Of a DNA stretch of 64,000 nt, positions 23,893-34,165 are shown piece after piece. The notes beneath the pieces were generated by a model. That model did no database searches and was not told the DNA's origin. It worked only from the letters and a program-made list of their open reading frames with translations. Every line of letters starts with the position of its first letter. Position 1 is the stretch's first letter. Origin of the DNA: Catenaria anguillulae PL171 (Eukaryota > Blastocladiomycota > Blastocladiomycetes > Blastocladiales > Catenariaceae); assembly GCA_002102555.1 (NCBI GenBank), contig MCFL01000039.1:167705-231704 (forward strand). The letters are read 5' to 3'. The translations under genes and the position numbers were made by a program.

Positions 23893-26800
23893 TCAATCGT
23901 CGTCAAGAATAGTTGACGTTGTCTCAGGATCCTGAGGCGAATCTTGTCCAACGAGCGAATCCAATGACCCACCCTCGCCCTGTCCGTCCTCAGTCAATAA
24001 GCTTGGTTCTGGTTGAGCAACCGGCACAAGTGCGACGACCTTGCGTTCAGAAGTTTTCAGTAATGTCGCCTCGGCGTCACTTGGTTGAATCGCCTCGTGT
24101 GCCGCTCCTTGATCTTCACCATCACCGCCAGTGTGAAGTAAGGTTCCCCCACCACCTGCCTCCGCGTCCACGCCACTTGACGTCAAAACGTGCCCAAGTG
24201 AATCCACCGAACCCGATGTCGGAATCGACTGCAACGAGAGCATGGACATGGACATGGCCCCTTGAATCGTGACGGGCTGGTCGACCGCTATCAAGGGCTG
24301 CGAGCTTCTGTGGTCGTTGATGGTTTGGCCCGCCATTGACAGGTTGAGGTTGGATCCATTCACGTCATTGGCCGTTCGGCCAGCGAGCTCGAGCTCCGAG
24401 CCGAGGTCGCCGCCACCATCAAGTAGTGTTGTGGCAGTGGCAGTCGCCGTTGCATCATTGGGATCAATGGTCGTGACTTGCGACTCGTTCCCCGGGTCGG
24501 AATCCGAGTCACTGCCCGCATCGTCAAGCGACGAGGAGCCAAGTGGTCGCAGGTCGCTGTTGTCTGTGGCAACCCAGGCTTGCAGACGAGTGACGGGCCG
24601 CTCTGATCCAGATGTCATCTCGCTCGTGCTCGCGTCGACATCGTCGTCGCTTCCTCCAATACCATCGCCCGCATCTACGTCCTCATCTTGGCCATTCGAG
24701 CTCAAAACCGTCACGGCAGCTGGGGAGTTTGGCATCAGTGACACGGGTGCGGATCCAATCAACACCAGGCTTTGGTTGCTGCCCATGGGGTCTCTGGCAC
24801 TGCTCGACGAGCTCGTCGTTGTACGCCCTGCACGGGCGTCACTTTGATCAGCCGCTCCAATCGATGACGCGTTTAAACTCGCGTTCAGCATTGTTTGCGA
24901 GACGAGGAGCAAGGACGATTGAGAGTCGGACGTGACTAGTGTGGTTAACGGCTTGCCCTCTGGGACAGGCGCAAGCGATTGAAGAGAGTGAGAGATGGAT
25001 TGCGATTCACCGAGTCTCGAAATAGACGGTTGCTGGTCGTCTTCAGTGTTGGATGAAGGAGCAAGAATCGAATTGACGGCGGAGGAGGCAACCGAGCTTG
25101 ATGAGGCACGAGGATCCGATGGCGCTATCGAAGCAGGCAATGAATCGGATGTGTTGAGGGCGCTGTCCTGTACCAAGGCGGGGTTCGAACTCATGAATGG
25201 CTCCGACGTGTTGCCGACAAGTTGGCGGCTGCCCATACTTGACGACGCCGCACCACTTGCCACAGTTCGAGGTAATGATGGAAACTCTTCTTGCAATCCC
25301 TCGGAAGAAGGCCGGCTCAGCTGAGACGACGACGCGATTCGGTTTCGCGGCGGCGGCGATGAGGACAGGATGGATGCAACATTGACTGCTGTAACAGAGG
25401 AGTGGGTCGAGTGCGACGTGGCAGATGGACCCAGAGACTCGGCGGCAGAATGGTACGTTTCCCGCGATACTTGTGAGTTGGAAGATGGCAGCGTCGGCAG
25501 ATGTCGCGGGCCAGTGCTGCTCAAAGCTGTGGCCGCCGATGAATGACGAGACCGGCTGTTGTTTCCGTTGCCGCCATTGATCCTTGCCCACTCTTGCATC
25601 AATGCACTTCCGGCACGGTTCTTTTTCTTGTTGATGGTACACGAGCGCGAGGGCAAGACGGCTTGACGGGATTGGGCTTCTGCTGAAACGGCCGGCATAA
25701 GCTTGAGCAAAGAGTCGGTCACTTGCAGCGCCAATGCGCTCGTTTTGGGGTCCTTGGCAAGCTCCAAAAGGGTTGCGAAATAGGTGGGGGCAACATGTCC
25801 CTCGCTGATTTGAATCGACGGCAAAATGTGCTTGAGGAACAGTAAATGAGCCTGGACAACTGTGGGCTCGAGCGACGACAAGAACCGCAGCGATCCTTGC
25901 AAAATCACGTCACCAAACGCACTCAAGAACGGGTCGCGCAAGGCATGCGAGAGTTGAAGCATAAGGTCATCTTGCGACTTGGCTCGATACTTGACCCACG
26001 TTGCGAGATACTTGACGAGTCCCTTGGATGTTGGGTGATTGAGATTGACCACTTGTCGGTACGCCTCGTCTACGTCATCGGCATAGTTGGGGCCGAGCAT
26101 GAATGACAAATTGGCAAGAAGCACAAGGACGGGCTTCCAATCAAGGTGCGGCTCCTGAACGGGAATAAGACTGTTGATTAGAACTCGTGCACCATCATGG
26201 CCGTGTGCTTGATAAATGGAGAGCAACAGCGTCGAGACCGCGTCGTATGGTGCAATAAACCCAATATCAATCTCGTTCACGCGCTTGGGTCGCCCTCGAG
26301 CAAACGGGTGGCGAGCCGAATGAGGAGATCAATGTGCTCTGCCGGAGCGCTGACCATGCTTTGCAGCACAATCTGCAGCGTCCGAATGAGCGAGTCGGGA
26401 TGACCAGAGTAGGAGGGGTGAGACAACACCGTGAGCACACTGGACAAGATTTCAGTCGTAAACTCGTGTGTCGGCAAACCACCTGCGGCATTGAGCGAGG
26501 TAGTGGAGGCCGAGATGAACAAGCGCAGCAAATCATCCAGCATGTCCTCATTGGCTCGCCGCAAACTGCAGCGAAACATTTGAAGCGACTTGATGGCAAC
26601 GTGCAAGATGGTGCAGTTGCTCGCCCAGCGTAGCGAAATCGAATTCCACGCATCCACCAATGGAACCGGCAACACTTGAACAATTTCGGAAAGCACTTGG
26701 TCAAGGTCGTCAAAGGTGGAGAAGTCGTATTGGAACAAGGAGCACAAGAAGGCTTTCATTTCGCTGGCGACAAACGAATCAGGATGATCGAGTTGAGCGA

Positions 26801-27299
26801 TCGACACTTCGAGAAACAGTGCGAGATACTGCTCAATTGTTGCGGGCGGCATGTACGATACGACCCCAGAAAGCAACAGAGTACCAACCACGCCTTCAGA
26901 CCAAGGGTGGCGGTTGGTCACGGCTGGTACAACCGCATCGAGATTGGGGACAAAAAAGGGCGAGGTCGTCGACTCGTCAGTGTCGATGGGGAACAAGATA
27001 AAGGTGGCAGGCGTGAGATACGGCAAGATGCAGGAAAAAGTTGTGTCGGCCTCGTGAATAAAGGACAGAATGACCCTGAAAAACGATATGGCGCGATCCG
27101 ATCGGGTATCCTTGGCGTATTGGACAAAGTACGAGACGACGGCTTTGAGGTTGATTACCGAGTCGACAACCAAGTTCGTCCAGCATCGTTGCAACAGCGC
27201 AGCATGGCGGTCGGAATGAGTGACTGTCAAGTACAGCAAGTTTTCGACAACGAATCTATAAATCGGTCGGTCGGGTGAGTTTCTTCTGTCTGTTGCAAC

Positions 27300-27334
<35 letters not shown>

Positions 27335-30300
27335 CGTTGTGTGCGCGTACCGAGATTCTGACAAGAGTAGCTCTGTATCCGAACCCAGCACAACATATCG
27401 CATCATGAGCGCTGCCATGGTTAAGAGCTCGGTCTGCGTATGCACATTGCTCTCCTGCACGCGGAAAAACAGCTCGGACAGCAAGCTCAAGATCCAGTCA
27501 GGGTGATTTCTCACCATGCGCTCCATGATGCTCACGCCAGCGGCCTTGCACACAATTGGGTCATTGATGGTGCGGGCCACGCTTGCCACATCCAAATCCA
27601 AAAACAAGCGGTCCTGCAAGCACTGGATCATGTCGAGAGCGTGCTTTGAAACAGACAAGTGATGTGGCGGATCCTTCAACGAAGCGGCCGCAAATGCCGC
27701 CGCACTCATGCTGCTCGACCTTGAACGCTGTCTTCCTGCTGAGTCCATAATGTTGCCGCCACCTTCAGCACCCGCTGCGGTGACTGAACCACCGGGAATG
27801 ACGGCTGCAGTCGCCATGGAGTTGACCGAGGTATTGAGCTGCGTCTTGGGGACAATTTCATGGGAATCGTCTGCCAACTTAACAAGTCCCAGAATCAAGA
27901 CGGTTTCCAGCGACGTCACCGTCCACCGCTGGCCGTGAATGGTTGAGCGAAACACGGATGCAAATGCCGACAAGTAATGCTGGGCAATCGGATCGCCACG
28001 TCGCAATGTAAAACATGATCGAGCCACGGTTTCGTGTAATGCCTTGCTGCTCGCGTTGCCCTCCAGCAGGTTGACTAGGGCGCGGAACCCAATGTCGGCT
28101 CTTTCGGACACGACGAGCATCGAGTTGATCCACGCCAAGACCTGATCTCGATCGAAACCTTCAACGGCCCCAGGAGGTGGGCGACCGGGAACGGACCCGC
28201 GCAACAATGCAGCCATAGCATCCCACGCCGCTTGCGGGCCGTCGTCGCCCCAGTCGGCAAACATGACAAACAACTGGCCACGCATATCCATGAGCTTGAG
28301 TGCGTGCTGGCCAATGCTCTCGGGCGTCAACACGCGCGAGTACAACATGGCCACAAATCTCGAAAACGCCAGCTTGACGGGTTCCATCTCGGGATTGTTG
28401 CGCTGATCCGTGATCCATAGCTTGTTGGCACGCACATAGTTCAAGATGGTGGCCAATGCCGCTGTGGGCAACCCCTCGAGCGCCGTCAACAACCGCGGCA
28501 CCTCAATCCGCAACCGATCAATCTTGCCCGGCTTTTTCGGCATGACAAACCGTTTGCCCACCCTAGTGCGAGCATCATCCGCCACCCCTTGAATCATGGG
28601 AATCATCTCATCAAGCAACATGCCCTGATGACTCGAGGACGTGTGTGCCAAGGACGCCAGTGCCGCCTCGCGGACGGCCGTGAAATCCGACCCGAGCAGC
28701 TGCAAGTAGGTGGCAAGTACCTCCCTCGGCGACGACAAGTACTTTGTGCCCAGCACCACCAAGGTGGCACACCGCCGCCAATGCACCACGCTCTCATCGG
28801 GCGGGGACCTGACGGCCGTGGTCCACAGGATGCCTGTGTCAGGAGGACTCAGGACGTTCAAAAGAACATTGGTCCGATCGAGCGCCACTTGTACGGCCTT
28901 TTTCACAGAGTCGCGCGGCAAGAAATCGACACAGTACGACATGAGTTCGGGAAACTGGACTGCCCACTCCTCAAGGCCAAGACGCGTCGTGGCCGTGGCC
29001 GCCGCCAACAAATTGGTACTCTTGAGCAAATCAATCACCACCGACTGTGCGTGCTCCAAGATTTGAATGGCGATCCGGCGCACATGCACCGACGGGGCAC
29101 ACAGCAAGTACAGCCCGAGTGCATCCAATGGCAGCTGCCGCGTATGCGCCTTGCCCTTCTCGAAAAACTCGGCATAAATCTCCAACACGCCGCGATGCAC
29201 GAGCTCGACGGCCGTGGGATCCTCGGACGCGCGGACGTAAAAGGGGACAAGCAAGTCGCACTTGCGGTCCGACGTGGCAAACACGCGCGGCTCAAGCGTG
29301 AGCAAGATGTCTTGATACACGGGCATGGGCGTCTCGGCGGCCATGCGCCCCAGGGCCGCCATGGCCTTGTCGCAAAGCACGCGGTCAATGTGAGTTGCGT
29401 ACGAGCACAGCAAGTCAATAAGGCGTTCCGTCTCGTAGAATGGAATCAAGCGCGGCGTGGACGACACGAGCACCTTGAGCAGCTCGAGAAATGGGAGTCG
29501 AGATGCAGGAATGGTTGCAATAAACACGGCGGGCGATTCGGTGGCTGGGACCAGTGGATCCAGCGGGCCGGCCTCGCTCGACAGCGAGGCATTGGCCCCG
29601 CCGGCGGCCGTGCTTGCGCTGCCCGTACTTCGCACCGTCAAAAAGTCGGCGTACAGGTTGCTTCCACTCGGCGACGCAATCTTGAGTGGGACTACGGCAC
29701 GACTCTTTTCGTCATCCAAATGAAACCCGCCCACAAGTCCATGCAACACGTCAAAGATGCGGTGCAACGAGTTGGAAATGGGTTGTAAAAAGGCTTGCTT
29801 GTGCTTGTCCTTGACCTCGGGCAACGGTGCCTGTGGCTTGGTCACCTTGGTCGGCAACGGATGCAAGGGGAACGGCGGCTTGGACTCCCCTGCAGCCGAC
29901 GCATTGATGAGCCAGTTCATGGCCTCGATCGCGATCGACATGCGGTCCGCCGACCACGACGATTCCGGGTTGCCCTGCCCCTCTACAGGGGTGCAATGAT
30001 GTTGGCCACGGTCCATACGGGATATCGCACGCCAATCATGTACAGAATATAGGCAAACAGCTCAATGGGCACCTCGAGCGGATTAATGGACCGGCGGCCC
30101 GTCGGGAACAGGAGCTTGACGAGCATGGCGATTCGCTTTTGCGCAGTGGCAGTGGGCTCCGAATTTCGGAAGAGATAGACCCAGAGAAGTTGTGCGACGC
30201 ATTTGAGCGTGTCGTGGCGGAGCGAACGGTCGCGGTCCTTGAACTTGGATTGACACATGTCCATCACGGCCATCCAGTTTTTGGAAAAGAAGTCTGGTCG

Positions 30301-31930
30301 CGAAATGCTGAGAAGGCATGCGAGGAGGGCAAATGCGGCCGTCTGGTGGCGCGGGCGAAGGGCCATTTTTTGGACTTTTGGGAACACCGACTCGACGAAC
30401 GCGACCCAAGTTGGTACGTTGACCTCGGCAGTGATTACCTGCGACGTGAAGGAAACATGAGCAAGTTGCGTGCGTTTTGGCAAGAAAAAAAAATGAATGG
30501 CAAGCGAACCTCGCAAAGCGGTGAGAGCAGCTCAACAAAGGTTTCCAGAAACGCTTGCCTAATCGATGTGTCCACGGTGTTGAGGAAAAAGTGGCCAAGA
30601 GAATCAAGAAAATCGGCCGTGTCGTCGAGTGCGTCCATGGGATACAGCTGGAGCAAAGCCATTGCGACCGGTTAGCGAAGAGCACACGATATGGCCACGC
30701 CGACACATGAGCGGACCTTGATTTGAATAAACTTGAGTCCAAAGACTATGTGCTCGGCCTTGCCTTCCTTGAGCATGTTGGCAGCCGACAATTTTCAAGT
30801 TCGCGCAAGTAGCGGTCGGTGACGGATGTAAAACTAGGCTTGAGTAACAGGGGATGTGTTGCCGATGATGAGAGCTATTCCTGTGTGCATTGCGTTGAAA
30901 ACCGGTAGAGAGAAAACGATACCGAGTGGCCGAGAGTTCACCGAGTACCCGTGCAAATAGGAAGCGTTAGCATACCAATTGCCGGAATTGCGAATGAGGT
31001 CACTGAGGGTTACGCCAACGAGAGAATAATTAAAGTCAAATCCACGAGAAGTGGCGAGTTTGACAGCAAATATTCCAGCATGACGTACGGTATTGAGAGT
31101 CGTAACTGATTGAAAGCCAGCTCCTCGCACTTGAGTCCAATGTCTTCCTTCATTGTCTCGGGCGTGACACTGCGAATGATTTCGATGAGGGTTCGGCAGA
31201 AGATGATATTGGATGCAATCTATAGGCAACCAATTTCGAATCAGTCGCTCCAGCTCGGTACCTGATAGGATGTTGAAGGGTGAGCATACCAATCGAATAT
31301 CGCGACTCGGCTCCACCACTGGCGCCTTGACACTTCCGCGCATACTCCACGAATTGACGAAACCGTTGCCATGGGCGTCTGTGGCGCCGTCTCGGGTAAA
31401 TCACCAGCGCTATCGCGCCACGCCATGAGCGTATTGATGGCCAACACGGGTGCATGTTTTGCAAGCGAGCCAAGTGTCTTCATGCACGAATCGAAATCCA
31501 CATCGACGCCTTGCTGCAAGTATCGGGCCAAGTCGATTTCGCGATCTGTTGATTGATGGAGAACCACTTCGAGTTTCGAGTCCGAGAGCGCAATGAAACG
31601 CGAAAATGTGGAATCTAAGCAGTATTCAATGCCCTGTGAGGGTGTGACTTCGACACCATGATGGCCTGAAAAGAAGCGTTGGAGCAGGTGAGCGTGGTGT
31701 GGACCGGCGCTGCCGTGAGAGGGATGGTGGTGGCTCGACAGCGAACGATGATGCTGATGATGACCGCTGATGGATCCACCGGCGCCGGGCCCTGGTCCGA
31801 CAGTGGAGGAGAAGGAGCCCGAGGAAGAGCCGACCGAGATGGGGGCGTTGATGAGCGTGCTTGTTGGCGTAGCAGCCCCAGTGCCGGTGGAGCCGTTTGA
31901 GATTGCCGAATCAGTGGAAATAAACGACAT
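23893..31930 (-). CDS. TAO3: Giant cell morphogenesis scaffold of the Tao3/Mor2/Furry family
   Basis: Scaffold of the NDR/LATS kinase (RAM/MOR) network controlling polarised growth. The start MSFISTDSAISNG precedes a Ser/Gly/His-rich leader, then the N-domain (LARYLQQGVDVDFDSCMKTL). Small exons follow: IASNIIFCRTLIEIIRS, DLIRNSGNWYANASYL, LGELSATR+FTSVTDRYLRE and KFIQIK+LYPMDALDDTADFL. Introns: 31220-31289, 31003-31088, 30834-30922, 30648-30716, 30439-30509 and 27286-27350. The central region has VPTWVAFVESVFPKVQ, GRRSINPLEVPIELFAYIL and long HEAT-like stretches; the C-terminal region ends in a roughly 580-residue Ser/Asp-rich tail. Single-base shifts lie near 30945, 30806, 30001 and 26283. 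Corrected length is about 2,500 residues, like yeast Tao3 (about 2,380). Confidence 0.88.
27301..27333 (-). repeat. 33-nt homopolymer in a Tao3 intron
   Basis: Thirty-three consecutive A on the plus strand, which is a T tract on the coding strand inside the 65-nt intron 27286-27350. It occupies half the intron, 14 nt before the acceptor, so it acts as an extreme polypyrimidine tract. Confidence 0.97.
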
Positions 31931-32443
31931 GGCGATATCACTGGTTTCTTGGCTGAGAAGTTTGAGAAAGAAGACCGCCACACCGACCGAGGCTCCAGAT
32001 GGACTTGGAAGCCTCACACGCTGAAGGGAATGGTGGTTGACTGTTCGTCACTGGTCACGGTGAAGGGGCGGAGATGATTGGAGGTAAATTGCGTTCTTTC
32101 AGAAAACGAGAACAAGGTCAATCGCCTCTCAAAATGTAGCAGTGCATGCAAATTGCATCGAGAAACTAGTCGCGTATGGGCATGGCGTCTGCCAAATTTG
32201 ATATTGTTTTTCTTGGCCTGTGCTCCTCCTCATGTCCGTTTGCTCTACATGACAGAACTGAGCGGAGTGCAGATGAAGGATCGACGAACCATTCGCAGTA
32301 CGCGCCAACCAACATAAGGCCACGCTGAACGATGTGCGCTTATTTACTGTCGCTCAACAATTCCCATGAAGCGAATCGCATGGCAAAGGTGCTGAGAAGA
32401 AACCACCTCCCAAAGCAAAGGATTATTGGCCTACCAAAGCACA
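31931..32443. other. Divergent promoter region, Tao3-like and TPR genes
   Basis: 513 nt between two start codons facing away from each other; no gene seen. Confidence 0.5.
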
Positions 32444-32876
32444 ATGGACGCTGCTCCAAAACTCTCAGCCCGCGACTCTCTCATTCAGACGATTGGATTC
32501 GTTCCCAAAGGTATGTTGAGCTTCGCGCTCCCTCCCCGGCCAACTCTTCCCTCATGAAACAACATACTTGGTAGACCCGCTTGGATGGTTGTACTGCGCC
32601 CGCGGCTTCTACAAGCTCCGCCAATACCATCAAGTGATTGAATGCCTGACTCCGGCACTCCGCAACGACCGCACAAAGAAGGAGGCTCAGCACCTATTGG
32701 CGTTTTCGTTTCTGCACACGGGTCAAGTTGAGGCGGCCTTGGGCGCGTTTTTCAAGTCGGTCGTCCTGGGAAATGACACGGATTGGCAGTGCTTGGTGGA
32801 GCTCTTGCTGGATAACCCGGTATGTTTGTCAGTGCCTAACCCGGCCAAATAACGACAGCTTCTGTCTCGAGGATGA
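32444..32876 (+). CDS. Small TPR-like protein
   Basis: Three-exon gene for about 109 residues. Exon 1 (32444-32510) reads MDAAPKLSARDSLIQTIGFV. A 64-nt intron (32511-32574) joins PK to DPLGWLYCARGFYKLRQY. Exon 2 has two TPR-like helical pairs: GWLYCARGFYKLRQYHQVIE, then EAQHLLAFSFLHTGQVEAAL. A very short 39-nt intron (32820-32858, GTATGT..CGACAG) would end the protein ..DNPLLSRG; unspliced it ends ..DNPVCLSVPNPAK. No frameshift is needed, rare for this window. TPR proteins mediate protein contacts; the partner is unknown. It ends 133 nt from the convergent FOP-like gene. Confidence 0.65.
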
Positions 32877-33009
32877 AACTGACGTTTTTGTGTTCATTTC
32901 AATCCGTGATTAGAAACTGAAATTGACATGATGATGATCTGGTTGATATTTATGAAGCCAACATTGTTTTGTAAACCGTGAACGCCTTAGATAAACTTGC
33001 GTCAGCGAG

Positions 33010-33649
33010 TCACCCTGACGATGGAAGTGTTGAATGCTCGCCTGTGGTTGTGACTGTCAAATCATGATCTTGATCCTTGGTGCCGTTTCCACTGTTTCCC
33101 TCAAATGTGGAAAGCGGTGAAGGGGCATGCTGGAATACGAGCGAGTACAGCAGCGGACTGGCAGCCGTACAGAGGGTTAGCACTGCGACAACTTGACACT
33201 CCATGATTAGTAAACAGAAACGGACAGTCTTTCCGAATTGGTGCCGCGGGTACTGACGCCAAGTGCACGCTCAACTTCTTCACGCGAAAACTGGTTTTGC
33301 TGTGTTCCAGATTCTGATGAAACCTAGGTCAGTCTCCTCTGTATGTTTCCTACCTACCAGGACAAGCTCGAGCGCACCGTGATTGAGGACCGAGCCGGCA
33401 AGGTGTAGGCCAGTGTACTGGAGGTATTCGAGCATCAACCAGTTGATAATGCTGTTTTCCTTGGACTCTTTCGGAAGTAGATTGGGCTGACCAACCATAT
33501 TCGTGGTCGCGTAAAGTGAAGGGTTTGTCCCAGACGAATCGACAGAAGTACACGGAACGTACTGGCGCGCAAATGGCGGAGTACACTTGCGCACGCAAGC
33601 TGGCTTGAATCTTGTCGAGAATTCCCCGCCGCTCGAGCGACTCTGTCAT
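33010..33649 (-). CDS. FOP/CEP20-family centrosomal (centriole/basal body) protein
   Basis: FOP-family proteins (CEP43, CEP20/FOPNL) sit at centriolar satellites and basal bodies and are needed for cilia. The proposed start is MTESLERRGILDKIQASLR (compare the CEP20 motif LEKKGVLGHLKARIRAEVF). An intron with donor GTACGT at ICAP joins to SKENSIINWLMLEYLQY, the LisH motif, then TGLHLAGSVLNHGALELVL. A second short intron leads to VSSESG..FSREEVERALGV. A last exon probably supplies SPLLYSLVFQHAP, equivalent to PLLYGILAHF of CEP20; without that splice the frame stops at 33207. An upstream ATG at 33753 opens MASLDDLEKGSSTLK, which could be a first exon. The family is clear; exon borders at both ends are not. 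Confidence 0.72.
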
Positions 33650-34165
33650 GGCTGCATGAAACAAGCAACGTGCGTTGATCAGTCTCTCAAAGTCAGAATC
33701 ACCTCCGGCTTGAGTGTAGAGGAACCTTTTTCGAGATCATCCAGTGAAGCCATTGCGAGCAATTTTGTATTTCATAGAGTGATTGGATGCCGTATTGACG
33801 GATTTTTCGTCTTTACAGGCTGTGAGGTTGCATGGATTCGATACATATTCTCACGTCAGTCAGCGTTCGCGAGCAGGTGACAGAAACCGCACATGCAAAC
33901 TTGCTGGCCGAGTCTGCCACAACAAGAAAGGACCTGGGTGTAGTAGGCGTCAAACAATCATGCAATCAAAATTTTGCTGAGGAGCGGCGAATCGACATAC
34001 AAATAAAGGGAAACATCGCAACGCACGCACACAAATCCTGCACTCATGCAAACACAACCACCTCGACATCCAACACGGACAAAACAACAGTCACCGGCCC
34101 CGGGCCACCAACGCCTGCATCCGTCAGCGGCCCGGGACCCACGGCACCCACATCCACAGGCAAAC
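33650..34165. other. Region between the FOP-like gene and the following minus-strand gene
   Basis: About 515 nt. It contains a possible first exon of the FOP-like gene (ATG at 33753) and probably the 3' end of the next gene, whose alternative frame stays open to 34044. Nothing else seen. Confidence 0.35.

Noticed and set aside
25180-25200. GGTTCGAACTC resembling a tRNA B box
   Set aside because: It sits inside the Tao3 coding region, and no A box or acceptor stem is present nearby.
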